Assembly (NCBI GenBank): GCA_002914805.1
Contig: JXTB01000021.1
Span: 1,401,329 to 1,465,328, forward strand
Length of the DNA: 64,000 nt
Direction of reading: 5' to 3'
From: Parasponia andersonii
Taxonomy: Eukaryota; Streptophyta; Magnoliopsida; Rosales; Cannabaceae
A program made the position numbers and the translations under genes. Below the pieces are notes generated by a model. That model did not search any database, had not been told where the DNA came from, and saw only the letters and a list, made by a program, of their open reading frames with translations. This document shows, in pieces, positions 10,936-21,775 of the stretch (position 1 is its first letter; every line of letters begins with the position of its first letter).

Positions 10936-13020
10936 GGATTGTTAATAATAATTAATGAGATTAATTATATTAATTAAAAGTATAATATTAGTACAAGAAT
11001 AATTATTTGTTTTCATGATTTACAAGGAAATTGGAGCTTGATTTTAATGAGATTAAAATATTATTTAATAAAATATTATAATTTTGTGATAATTATGGTA
11101 TTATTTTGTGCGGTGGTATTTGACATAAAATATTGTTAATTATGAGATAATTATGGTATTATTTTATGTGATAAAGGCCTTTTGATAATTATGAGATAAT
11201 TATGTTTTTACAAAATACATTTGATATGATTGTCATATTGAGTAGGAGGAATTTTAGTTTTGATATTTTAATCCAAAATTATTTAAACCATTCTTTAGTT
11301 TTGAAAGGATTAATTTTGAGAAAATTAATGAATGTTGTTTATATTCCTTATTTGCATTTCTAATTATTTGTAAATATTTTATACAAAAAGATTTTTTATA
11401 ACTGTTTACTTATTTTTATAAATGCACTTGGAATTTAATTTGATTAAATTCTGTTACTAAGAATCTTTAAAATTATTGGTTGAATAATTTAGCAGTTAAA
11501 GTTTCTTAGTCCATTTTTCAAACCTAATGTTTAATACAGGACTTAGTTTAAATATAGTATTTCAATTATTTATCTTTGGTTGAAAGATTGTTGACTAAAT
11601 AATAAAATTTTCTTCTGGAAAAGTTTTGCATGAATGATTTACAATGCACAGACCTTCTTACTTGATCGTTACATCCTGTATGCTTTTATTGTCTAATTTC
11701 ATATACATGAGATGTATAATATTATAGTGTTAGCACTTTGGCTTTAGACAATAATTATTTTGGTCATAAGTACCATGTTTATTATAGTATGTCATAATGT
11801 CTTAAATTAGCTCATTCTCTTTAAGTCGCATAATTGGATATACATAATTGATTTTGTAGTTACTAAATAAGTTAGATAACTAGGTAAAATTAAGATCCCT
11901 AAATTTTAAAAGATTGAGTGGGAGCGGGTATGGGATATCCATGGTGTCCATCATTAGTTCAATAGTTCTAAAGATGTGCCTCGCCTCAGAATCTTACTAA
12001 GCTCTCTTAGGAAGGTTATCATCAAGGTATTACTGGTATTGAGTCTCTTAGGATAAATTTGTGAGTAGACTTTACGTATTAATCTCCCGTAGGAGACTGT
12101 ATTATTTAAGAAAGCTTGTAAATTAAAAAGATGGTTACACACTCAACATAGGATGCTATTAACCTCCCATAGGAGCTCTGTTAGTAATTCTATGGACCGA
12201 TAAATAGGGTAATTAGAAAACTAGAATATGAGATATTGTCTTTTTTTCTAAAGTGAATTGTTCACATTTAACTTGTAGATTCACATGATTACCCGTAGGT
12301 AACTTGTGATCTATGGTAGGTTAAAATATCTTGAATATTTGTGACAGTCTTATGGATTCTTACAAAAGTATTTTATCTTGATAGATTTGATATTAAGTAT
12401 TCTAAATTCTTTTATATTCAGATAAACTAGCAAACTTAGTCGAGTACTAGGAGGATCATAATTTGCATACTTGTCCATAATTTATTCTTAGTTTCCAAAT
12501 GACTAATAAGAGCATAACACATAATCTTCTGTTTGATTAAATATCATAACATTTATGTTTTCTTATTTTACTCTAAATGTATTCCAATATTTTGCACGAA
12601 TTGTCTACTGATTTTAAATCAGTTACTTTGATTGATAAATCACAAGAGTTGGTGATTTTATCAAAGTTCATTCCTGATAATTAATATCCTTGTTGAGGTA
12701 TTTATTATCTTACTTAAGATAATGAACACCCTTGTTGAGGCGCTAATTATCTTACTGCAAAAATTAAATCGAAACAATGATGTTTGTATTCGATTGTCTT
12801 TCCCTATGAATTTAATTGAGAATTAAACTTACATAATTTAATTGTGAATTGAATTCATTAAATTCGATTATGAATTGGATTTATTTTATGACTTTTGTCT
12901 AATTGGGATTCTTATTATTTTGCAATTTGAGGAAATATTATTTCATAGGATAGACAAGGTTTCCAAAAGAGAAAAGAGACAAAGGAATACAGTACAAAGA
13001 GTAAAACAAGGACATTTATA
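10936..13020 (+). other. Internal leader of element A, non-coding, with short hairpins
   Basis: About 2.1 kb without a supportable gene. The block at 11913-11957 (GAGTGGGAGCGGGTATGGGA then GGTGTCCATCATTAGTT) resembles the leader of element E at 21227-21275, so this is a copia leader and not a foreign insert. It contains short stem-loops: TCTCC-CGTA-GGAGA (12083-12096), CTCC-CATA-GGAG (12164-12175) and a related ACCCGTAGGT (12291-12300). E has CCTCC-CTAT-GGAGG at 21323-21336. No PBS and no gag block could be recognised. From about 12700 onward there are AT-rich imperfect repeats such as ATCCTTGTTGAGG / ACCCTTGTTGAGG. Confidence 0.55.
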
Positions 13021-13577
13021 GAGACATCTCAGCGTTCAAGGAGTTTGAACGATAATCAACAAGAGGATACCTCTACTGAAAAGAGGTCAGGAGCTTCTCT
13101 GGTAGTTAGGTTAATTGGGAGGCCAAGAAAATCACTCTCTGCTAAGGATAGAAGAGATCTCTGGCTAGTGGACTCAGGATCTAGTGTCCATATCTGCAAC
13201 GACAAGAAATGGTTTATTGAACCAAATCAATTAAATGATGTTGGTCGTGATGTGGAAGTTATAGACAATCGAAGAGTTCGAATAAAGGGCATGGGCGATG
13301 CTTACCTCAAGATCAATGATAGCTCCATGATATTGAAAGATTGCTATTAAGTACCAGAATTTAGTTTAAATGCTCTTTCGGTATCGAAGATATTTAAAGA
13401 AGGCTATCGCATCGATTTTGACAAGAAGGTGAAAGTCTTCTATAATAATCTATTGTACTGTGTGGGAGAAATGCAGAATGGACTTTATGTCCTAACCCCA
13501 AAGCTACCAAGTACATTATCTTCAATCACGAGCATTACTGTACTTCAAGAGATGGTGAATGACATATACCATCGATT
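13021..13577 (+). pseudogene. copia aspartic protease remnant of element A
   Basis: Plus strand. 13045-13350 encodes a lysine/arginine-rich lead followed by LWLVDSGSSVHICNDKKWF, where DSG is the aspartic-protease active site that would cleave the polyprotein. The frame stops at a TAA at 13348, where the family has an aromatic residue before VPEF; the same frame resumes (FSLNALSVSKIFKEGYRIDF) and runs through 13429-13647. From about 13570 the correct reading moves to the next frame, so a frameshift separates it from the integrase-like ORF. The protease keeps its catalytic motif but is broken by one stop and the shift. No Gag capsid domain lies upstream. Confidence 0.7.
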
Positions 13578-14422
13578 GGCACAAGCGACTCGGACACATG
13601 CCATTCTTAGAAATTCGCAGACTTATGGAGCTGGGTCACTTGCCTGAAGTAGACATCAGCAACGACATAGACTGTAAGGATTGCAAGAAGCTTGTAAAAG
13701 ACAAGCCTCGTCTTGCTACTCGTTATGAGAAAACTGAGGCATGTTTAGAGTGCATACATGTGCATATCTGTGAACCTGTGGAGGTAGTTTCCTATAACAA
13801 GCATACATTGTTTATCACCTTTGTTGATGAATATTCAGACTTCGGTCAAGTCTATTTTCTCAGGAGATACGATGAAGTCCAAGATGCTTTCCATGAGTTC
13901 GATAGAAAGGTACGAATGCAACATGATACCAAGGTCAAGAAGTTCAAGATTGAAGCCGAACATAAAGATGCGGATTCTCTTCGAGACCTGCTGAGGCCAA
14001 TACTAGCCAATCTTGCTATTCCTTATGAATATGTGACTATTTATGAGCATAGTCGTATAGAAACGGCTGAGAGGTACAATATCAAACTCAAGCAAACCAC
14101 AGAGCTGATGTACAAGGAGTCGTTGCTGTCCTATAGATACTGGAATTATGCTTTAAGGATAGCTTCGTACATCCTCAACTTCATTCCATTAGATATAGTT
14201 GCTTCAACACCTTTTCAGATGTGGATGGGCTATGTAGAGAGCTTAGAGCATCTAAAGGTATGGGGTTGCGAAGTATACACATGCAAGAAAGTGGGAGACG
14301 AAGTTGACAAGAATTCAAAAAGGTATTTTCTACTTGGCTATCCAAAGGAAGAGAAGGGCTACATTCTTTACAGACAATCTATAAATACTACCTTCATCAG
14401 TAGAAGTAGAGACTTTCTATAG
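13559..14422 (+). CDS. Integrase-like ORF with altered catalytic residues (287 aa)
   Basis: An uninterrupted 287-residue frame. Residues 7-40 hold the pre-integrase zinc region (WHKRLGHMPFLEIRRLMELG, then CKDCKK), giving the H-H-C-C pattern. Residues about 75-190 match the integrase core fold (HTLFITFVDEYSDFGQVYFL; YRYWNYALRIASYILNFIP), and about 215-287 the C-terminal block (EHLKVWGCEVYTCKK; RYFLLGYPKEEKGYILY). The catalytic blocks are unlike those of copia integrases: the HSD block reads HVHIC, the SDRGGE/SDNGGE block reads KIEAEHKDAD, and only the glutamate of the third block (ETAERYN) remains. It should be catalytically dead as an integrase, although the frame is open. It ends about 180 bases before the PPT with no RT between. 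The start is arbitrary: the original polyprotein began upstream. Confidence 0.7.
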   Translation: MTYTIDWHKRLGHMPFLEIRRLMELGHLPEVDISNDIDCKDCKKLVKDKPRLATRYEKTEACLECIHVHICEPVEVVSYNKHTLFITFVDEYSDFGQVYFLRRYDEVQDAFHEFDRKVRMQHDTKVKKFKIEAEHKDADSLRDLLRPILANLAIPYEYVTIYEHSRIETAERYNIKLKQTTELMYKESLLSYRYWNYALRIASYILNFIPLDIVASTPFQMWMGYVESLEHLKVWGCEVYTCKKVGDEVDKNSKRYFLLGYPKEEKGYILYRQSINTTFISRSRDFL

Positions 14423-14590
14423 GATGAGAGAAAAATCCGTCAAGAAAATGATGAAAAGAGAGCTTATCATCTTCATTACTTTTCTTAGTCATTAAGTTGT
14501 TAGTTGAACACTTAGTTTTTGCTTTTATTAATTTTGGTCATTTGGAACATTTTGGAATTTTTAGTATGTTATTTTTAGTAACTGTTTTTT

Positions 14591-14605
14591 GGACAAGTGG
14601 GAGAT
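14591..14605 (+). other. Polypurine tract of element A
   Basis: GGACAAGTGGGAGAT directly precedes the 3' LTR start at 14606. This AAGTGGGAG core is the usual copia PPT and is also found in E (25759-25772) and, on the minus strand, in G. Confidence 0.9.
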
Positions 14606-16403
14606 TGTTGGGATTTTTGCCCTAAGAAGCAGATTTCTAATTTTACCCTTTTGAGTACAAACAATTTTCTCTTATTTGCAATTATGATATTTGCTAGATT
14701 AAACTATCTTAGTTGATTAGTTTATTCATCGGAAAAAGATTCCATGACTTTATATGTGTATAAAGAAACAAACATGATTAAGTGTAAATTATGGGGAGAC
14801 TTGTTTCTTTGTCTAAGTCTAAATGAAGTAGTTTACAATCTTTAAATAAAGATGGAATACTTTATTTATTATAGGTTGTAGTGTTTGTCTATCTCAACGG
14901 GAATGATGTGTCTCAAATCATTGAAGTATCTGATTTCTGATACAAACACTAATACAACATAAACAAATTATGTGTATTAAACTGGACTAGGTAATATAAA
15001 GATTTGGAGTGCCATAACTCAATTCTTATATTATCACAAACTAGTTCTTAATATATAAATCTTTATCCTTGATGTTTACTAGACTTGCTTTCATGGGTTA
15101 TAGCCTTTTGATTTGTTAAAAGACTAACCTCTATGAAGTTAGAGGTGAACTCTGGCATATTGCAGGTTATGGCTTATGAATTGATGGGAACACCAAATAG
15201 TTAAGGACACTATACATTAATGCCATTTTAGGTTCTTTCAAGATTCATGAAATAATTGAATTTAAGTTCTTAGTCTTCACTTTGTGAATTGGTTGATAAT
15301 TTTGTCTAAATGACCATTGAAAATAAAATTTTTGACAACATTATTCCTTGATAGAAAGATGGTAACTTAAAGGTAAATAGGTGTTGGAGGGGTATTACGG
15401 TAATTTCACCTATTCAACTATGACATTGTATAGGGATTATATATGTGATATAGAATATGCTAGATGGATCGGTTAATCAAGGTTAGTTGATTAAATCTCT
15501 ATAAAAAGCATGACATTTAATCTAAGAGTGCAGTATTGGGCCTTTAGTGGATTGTCCCCTTTACTAATAATATTTATATAAATATCATAATAAGAGTTAT
15601 TATGTATTTATCATATTATTGGAGCTTAGATTATTTGGATCCATTAGGTCCCTTGTCTAGCTCAATTAAGCTCATTATTTGGTTAGTGGTATTTGTGAAA
15701 TTAGTTTCATAAAACTGTGTAAAATAATGATTCTACATAGAAGTTGGTATTTTTATAAATAAGTTTCATGAGTTGGATATATTTATAAAAATACACCCAA
15801 AGCCCAAATTAGAGAACAAGCCCAATCCTAATTGGATTAGGGTTAGCAGTTTTGGGTCCCATATATATAAGATATATGAGAGAAAAAACTACACAGTAAT
15901 TCTAAGAGAGTCACATGCATAGACACAGGGAGAAAGGGAGAAAAATCGGCCAAGGGTGAGAAAGAGAGAAGAGAAAAAGTTTCCTACTATCTCATAGTCT
16001 CATCTCACGTCCCGGTGTTCCAGAGGATCAAGAAGGCATTCTTGATCATTCTCCAACGAAGGTTTCGAGTTGGTGCTCACTCGTTTCATCAACTAAGAGC
16101 AAGAGCATAGATAAGAAGATCTAGGGTTGGAGGTTTGATCACCATCAATAAGGAGATCAAGGAGGAACATGCTACAAGAGGTAAACCCTAATCTCATCTC
16201 TTGGGTTTTGCATCTAGATTTGATTTATGTTATACATGATCCTGTATATGATGCATGTGTTATATGGTTATGAAAACTGTTTTCATGTAAAATTTTAAAA
16301 CCTAAATCCGCTATTTTTTCTGCTGCGTTCATGATATGATCATGTATTTTTCATATCTGCATACATGCATGATTTTCCTGAGTGTTAGGTCAATTTACCA
16401 ACA
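14606..16403 (+). repeat. 3' LTR of element A, 1798 bp
   Basis: Begins TGTTGGGATTTTTGCCC and ends TTTACCAACA, followed by the target duplication. Compared with the 5' LTR it is complete and includes the 370-base end with ATCAAGAAGGCATTCTTGATC-type inverted repeat at about 16027-16047. It differs from the 5' copy by scattered substitutions and small indels, so the insertion is not very recent. Confidence 0.9.
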
Positions 16404-16408
16404 ACTTA
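16404..16408. repeat. Target-site duplication ACTTA, right side of element A
   Basis: Second copy of the 5-base duplication, directly after CCAACA at 16403. Confidence 0.95.
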
Positions 16409-16833
16409 TACTAAGCAAATTGTATTTAAGACTATCAACAAATAAAACATTTTCTATAATGTGTGAGGATGTAGTACCAATGTTACCTGCACCCAAAATC
16501 TTGCCTTTAGCATTGTCTCCAAATGTGGCATGTCCTCCACTTCTTTTTGTGAATGATGAGAGCAAGGAGTAGTCTCCAGTCATGTGTTTGGAGTAACCAT
16601 TATCCAAGAACCAAAAGTTTTTCTTCTTCTGTACCTACAAGTAAGAATCAAACTTTGATTTTTGGTACCCATACTAATTTGGGTCCTTGAGTATTAGTTC
16701 TAGATTCTTTTGGTACCCAAGCTAGTTTTCCACCAAAATATGAATTTTTCTTTACAAAGCATGAAAAACTAGTATGTCCATCTTGATTGCAATAAGTGCA
16801 AGTGTGCTTTGTGTAATTTGTACTAGTTTTCAC
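16409..16833 (-). pseudogene. copia second zinc knuckle and aspartic protease
   Basis: 16833-16648 ends Gag with an intact CX2CX4HX4C zinc knuckle (CTYCNQDGHTSFSC). 16607-16409 is the protease in another frame: the catalytic block reads DNGYSKHMTGD where the family has D-S/T-G, so the active-site serine/threonine is replaced by asparagine. Downstream blocks KILGAGNIG and KYNLLSIS are normal. The frame is cut at 16408/16409 by element A; at 9511 the reading continues with the expected QLCDKGY-type block. A stop seen at 16395 belongs to inserted sequence, not to the original gene. Confidence 0.8.
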
Positions 16834-18286
16834 AAAATAGTTCTTGAGGTATTTTTCTTTTATAGAAGATTTGTACCCAATACCTCATTTGTCACAAACA
16901 CATTTTTGTCTACCAAGCATCATGTCAAAGTTTTTATTCCCATTTGTAAATTTGCGAACAATTTTAGTTAAGTCAAAAATCTTGTCATTTAAGGAAGTGT
17001 TTTCTTTTGACAAAACATCACAATTACTACAAGGTAATTTTACTTCCTATTCTTTGGTAAAATTTTTAACTATTTTTGAAAAACTGAGAATTTCCTTTTT
17101 AAGAGCATTGTTCTTGAAAATGAGTTTTTCATAGTTTTTTGTGTAAATCATTGAAATCACTCAATAAACTTTCATATGATAAATTACAATCGGTATCATT
17201 ACTAAAATTACTACTAGTATTACTATCATCATGAAATTCACCTTTAAGTTTAAGAGAGCTTACCTCATTTTCTATTGCCATAAAGCACATGTTGGCAATT
17301 TCTTCTTGTTCTTCTCCATTAGACTCTTCTTCTTCACTATTATTCCAAGTGGCCTTCATTGCCTTCTTCTTCATTGTTCTTCTCAAGGGACATTCGTTCT
17401 TTATATGTCCCGGCTTCTTGCATTCAAAGAAAGTGATGGGATCATCCTTCATTTTCTTCTCTCAGAAGTCATTGCCTTTGGTGTTCTTCTTGAAATTCTT
17501 CTTTTTGAAATTTGAGTACTTCTTGTACCCTTTAGTAAGTAAGGCAATGTCTTCTAACTCACTATCCTTGAATTCTTCTTATTCCTTATTAGTTTTCTTT
17601 TCTTCTCCTTCATCTTCATTAGTTTCATTCATAAGGATTTCATGGGTCATGAAGGAACCCATAAGTTCTTCAAGAGTAAGTTTGCTAAGGTCCTTTACTT
17701 CTTGAATAGCTACCACATTGCTTCTATATGCTCGAGAGAGGCTTCTAAGAATCTTACTCACCAACTCACCATTTGGAAAGGTTTTTTCTAAAGCATCAAG
17801 AGAATTAATGATGGAAGTAAATCTAGTAAACATTTGAGAAATAGATTCATCTTTTTTCATTTTGAATAACTCATAGTTTCTTGTGAAAATATTAATTCTA
17901 GTTTACTTCATAGAATTAGTTTCTTGAAATGACACTTCAAACATATTCCATAATTCATGAGCATCCTTAGCTTTTTCAACATTATTATATATGTTCCTAT
18001 CTAGACCACACATAAGAATGTTTCTAGCTTTTCCATTTTTGGTAAAAGATATTTTATCATTTTCATCATATTCCTCAATATCTTTTTCTACTTCTACTCC
18101 ATTAACAAACTTTGTAATTTTTAATGGATCTCTTATGACAATATACCATAAATCAAAATCTATAAATCTAAGATATGTGTCCATATGACTTCTCCAATAG
18201 TAAAAATCAATTTCATTAAAGAAAGATGGTTTGGAAAGTGACAACCTCTCATATTGAAAAAAATTTGTTTGGATTAGGCATCTCAA
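16834..18286 (-). pseudogene. copia Gag polyprotein of the SIRE-like element
   Basis: Minus strand, one reading frame with in-frame stops: 18286-17903 (capsid start with SKPSFFNEIDFYYWRSHMDTYL and the later block KAKDAHELWNMFEVSF), 17860-17579 (MFTRFTSIINSLDALEKTF, GELVSKILRSL) and 17452-17129. The first zinc knuckle (about 17415) reads FFECKKPGHIKNEC: its first cysteine is phenylalanine, one base from Cys, so zinc binding is lost there. It is followed by an acidic serine-rich stretch (NNSEEEESNGEEQEE). This matches the UBN2/DUF4219 gag family. The start lies about 40 bases after the PBS, as expected. Confidence 0.8.
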
Positions 18287-18319
18287 AAACGGTTAAGTTT
18301 TAGAAACTTGAGCACCAAA

Positions 18320-18332
18320 CTCTGATACCAGT
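18320..18332 (-). promoter_or_regulatory. Primer binding site (tRNA-iMet) of the SIRE-like element
   Basis: TGGTATCAGAG on the minus strand (18330-18320), two bases after the LTR end ...CAACA at 18333. This is the standard complement of initiator tRNA-Met 3' end used by plant copia elements. Confidence 0.9.
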
Positions 18333-19704
18333 TGTTGCCCCAAGAATAGCTAACCCAAGAGGGGGGTGAATTGGGTTTTTTAAACTTTTAAAAACTTTTT
18401 GAATTAAGCAACAAGATTGAGCAAATAATGAATGGAGCAAGTAAAAATAGCAAATAAATAAGCACAATATCAAAGTAAAGAAATTAAAGAGATAGGGATA
18501 GAGAGATTGCAAATGTTATTTTTACGAGGTTCGACAAACACAATAGTTTACTTACATCCCCATCTTTTTGCAACTTGCTTAGAGCTTTCTATTATTGGAT
18601 CAAAATTATGGGCTTGACCGACCCTTTGTACAACCAGGGTGATTTCTTCTTAGGCACACCCATGCCTTTATAATAGTCTTGAATCCAGTTCTATTATGCC
18701 TAACCACAGATTGTTTAGAATCAAGTGTCAACCTCACCTATACCGGGTTGTTTATGACTCCGGCGCCAACCTCACCTATCAATAGTGATTTTATGAAAAT
18801 ACAAGTGAACACTTACTCAAAGAATCACCTCTCAAAGAAATAACACAAGATAAGCTTAGGTGATTTGAGAACAATACATAAATGATGCTCTAAGAATGGC
18901 TGAAATAGATTTGAAAGTTAAAGTAGAGTAAAAGAGAGCTTTTTTCACTTATAAACTGATTAGGTATCAATATAGGTTCATATTCTCTTGTTTTAAGTCA
19001 TCAAACTTGGCTCTATTTAAAGGCATCTTCAAAAACCAGCCATTTTCGACTGTTGGTAACTTGCTGCCAAAATTTTGATCGATCAGAAATGATTTTGGTC
19101 GACCTAAAAACTAGCCATTGGAGTTTGACATGCTAGTTCAGCTCCAACGGTCATTTTTGGCTGTTATTTTGGTCGACCAAGCCTGGTCGACCAAAATTGT
19201 TCAGAAACCTATTTTTTGTTTCTTAGGTTTCTTTGAACCAATTTTTGGTTGTTCCTAAAACTTTCTTTTCCAAATCATTTTTAATATTAAAAAATGTACT
19301 TTGGAGAATATTTGGGCTAGATTAGAAATGATATTTATTTTCAAACAATTAAGAATTAGTAGATTTAAAGTTTAGCTAATTCTTTGAAGATTTGTTTGAA
19401 AATTCATTTGAAAGATTTTTTAGCCATATCAAAGAGAATATTTTGTGCAATGCAATAAATCAAGTACAAGACTAGGAAATAAATTTTAACCTATTTAGAC
19501 TTAGTCTTGAATCTTGATTCTTCACATTCATTTTCAACCTTCGAGATTTTTCAATGATGCATTATTCTTGAGAACTTCATTTCTTGAGTTTTATCAATTT
19601 TTTTTTCAACTTCATAACTACAAACTTAAGCCAGTTATTAATAACTAAATCACATATTTGTTATTATCAAAATAAGATAAGATTAAAAGCCACATAAGTC
19701 AACA
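18333..19704 (-). repeat. 5' LTR of the SIRE-like element, 1372 bp
   Basis: Starts TGTTGACTTATGTGGC at 19704 and ends CAACA at 18333 on the minus strand, with the PBS following. The first 90 bases are repeated at 5899-5810. It contains a perfect 13-base stem with a 6-base loop (ATTTTGGTCGACC at 19166-19178 and its complement at 19185-19197) and a second GGTCGACC motif near 19097. The rest has no coding capacity. Confidence 0.85.
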
Positions 19705-20668
19705 GTATGATCTATTAACATTGAGAATATAATAGTTTTATCCGGACTATTGATGTGTTGACATCATAATAGATGTACTTTATATAATTCGATTATATAG
19801 AATTGGATTAGATATGATTTGAATCTCATATAAATTTCATTAACTATTGAGAGTTCAAATAATGTCACTAGATTATCATAGGTATATAAATATTAATCCT
19901 GAGTAGTTATGGACTCTTATTTGTAACATTATGCTCTTTAAAATACTTGTTAAAGGTTTTTTCCTAAACAGATCAAAATACTTGTATTTTAGGAGCATGA
20001 TAAGACGAGTAGCTGAGAATGTAACTTACAGATGTAGAATCTATTTCTTCCATTAAGAAGCTAAAAAAAGGATTTCCTTGTGTATTGATTTGGGACTTGA
20101 ACAGTTTAAGTACTCAATTTATAATAGATTTATAAATTAATTGTTCATTACAGAATCAATGATAGACAAGGATAAAGATGTAATTGGAGAGGTAAACGGA
20201 ACATGGCCTAACCCAATTATGAATTTTCTACGGTGAATTGAACTACATGTAATGATTAAATCAATGGATTGTTCGTTATTTTCTAAGTAAATTAATTCTA
20301 TAACTTCAAGAGTGTAATTCCAGATCTTTAGTGGAGTAATACTAGAATTAATAAATTAGACAAAATAATTAAAGAGTTTTAATTAATTATCACAATTAAT
20401 TGGAGCTTAAATTACATATCTATAGGTTCCCAATTCAACATCTTAGAAACATTGTACGAGATATTACATTATTTCTATTACTGCACATTTTATTTATATG
20501 TAATTAGTAATTATTATGAATTAATTAATTTTGAATTAATTAATTTATATTATGGAGAGATAAATTTTCTAATTTATTTAAATTTAGAATTTAAAAATAT
20601 CTAATTATCAGATAATTAGATAAATAAAAATTGAAAAACTGACTGAAAGTGAAATATTCTTACCAATT
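19705..20668 (+). repeat. 5' LTR of element E, both ends missing
   Basis: Aligns with 26021 to about 27000 of the 3' LTR (for example ATTAACATTGAGAAT at both). It begins directly at the outer end of the SIRE-like LTR (19704). It ends at TACCAATTATCT (about 20668), after which leader sequence (matching B at about 3420 downward) starts, so the distal part of the LTR and the PBS are deleted. Confidence 0.75.
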
Positions 20669-21775
20669 ATCTTCGTGCATTTGACTAGCGGATAGCTTTC
20701 GAGCATGCGTGTATTTGACTTATTGTAATTTTATTATTTTATTGGATTATAATTTCCTAAGGGACCCAGTCAAATATCATTATTATTTTATTTTATTGTT
20801 ATATTATATGTGATATGTATAATATGACCATACATTATAATATGTCATTCATTATACCCACTCATAGTCATTTATAAATGTCATGTATACATGTTATATT
20901 CATGTTAAAATAGTTTAATTAAAATATGACTAATTTAATTTGATTAAATAATTAAATATGAATAAAAATTGAATAATGTGATTTAAGTTTAATAGTTAAA
21001 TTTTTGTATTATCACACTTATTTAATTTAGGTTATCCTTATTAATTAGATTAGCTAAATTATTCTTATAATAATAAATTTAGATTTTCAGAAAATCTGGT
21101 AATTTATTTAGGACCAATAAGACTAGACTAATAGTTTAACCGAGAAAATTATATTAGATATAATAACTAGGCTAAATAAAACACTAGATATTTATTAATA
21201 AAAACACATAAGAATTTAAAATAATGAGTTGGAGAGGGATATATGACAATATATCCCACGGTCTCCATTATTAATTAAGCACTGTGAGATTTAATTGATG
21301 CCTGGAGACACTTAGATTTCATCCTCCCTATGGAGGGTGTCCATTTAAATTAATAATAAGGCTAAATTTCCAAGAGATAGGATTTTAGAATGTATTTTAA
21401 AATTGACCTACCCTACAGTGGTAATTTTAATTTATGTTGCTAAAATATAAAATAATAGGTCACACTTATGAGGATACAATTAAACTATTAATAGTATATT
21501 GACTATAAAACAGTAGTTAATAAATAAAAGAAAATATGAGATATTTTGATATTTTATTTATTAATTGAAAATATCTCAATTTGATTAATACTTATGTGAC
21601 CTATCATGTGACTGTACTTAATTAGAGAAAATTGAATTACCGTGGAATTACTAATTAAATTTATGTATTTACATAATTGCATCATGCATCACATTTACTA
21701 TTCTGAATTTTTTGTGATATTTATTTTTGAATATATAAAATATTATTTTATTTATTTATTTTCAGCAAACATATC
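20669..21775 (+). other. Leader of element E, non-coding
   Basis: AT-rich leader between the LTR break and gag. It matches the B leader in reverse complement (about 3040-3420) but includes an extra block of about 600 bases (about 20830-21440) that B lacks. The extra block contains the stem-loop CCTCC-CTAT-GGAGG (21323-21336) and a GAGTTGGAGAGGGA block like that of element A. No gene. Confidence 0.6.

Larger units (their letters stand above)
9516..16403 (+). mobile_element. Ty1/copia element A, complete insertion, non-autonomous
   Basis: A 6888-bp insertion bounded by TGTTGGG and CCAACA with 5-bp duplication ACTTA (9511-9515, 16404-16408). Parts: 5' LTR 9516 to about 10935 (its last 370 or so bases are replaced), leader 10936 to about 13020, protease remnant 13021-13570, integrase-like ORF 13559-14422, short 3' UTR, PPT 14591-14605, 3' LTR 14606-16403. 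There is no recognisable gag capsid and no reverse transcriptase or RNase H, so it cannot have moved alone. It sits in opposite orientation to its SIRE-like host element. Confidence 0.9.
5810..19704 (-). mobile_element. SIRE-like Ty1/copia element, split by element A
   Basis: A minus-strand copia element with 5' LTR 18333-19704 (1372 bp), PBS 18320-18330, gag and protease 16409-18286, then integrase, RT and RNase H 6718-9515, PPT 5900-5913 and a 90-bp stub of the 3' LTR (5810-5899). Element A (9516-16403) interrupts it at the end of the protease domain. Without A it would be about 7.0 kb. The two zinc knuckles, acidic stretch after the first knuckle, long LTR and LTR start TGTTGACNTATGTGGC are in keeping with SIRE/Maximus elements, but the lineage call is from memory of the family. 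Gag and pol carry several stops, frameshifts and a small RT deletion, so it is dead. Confidence 0.8.
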
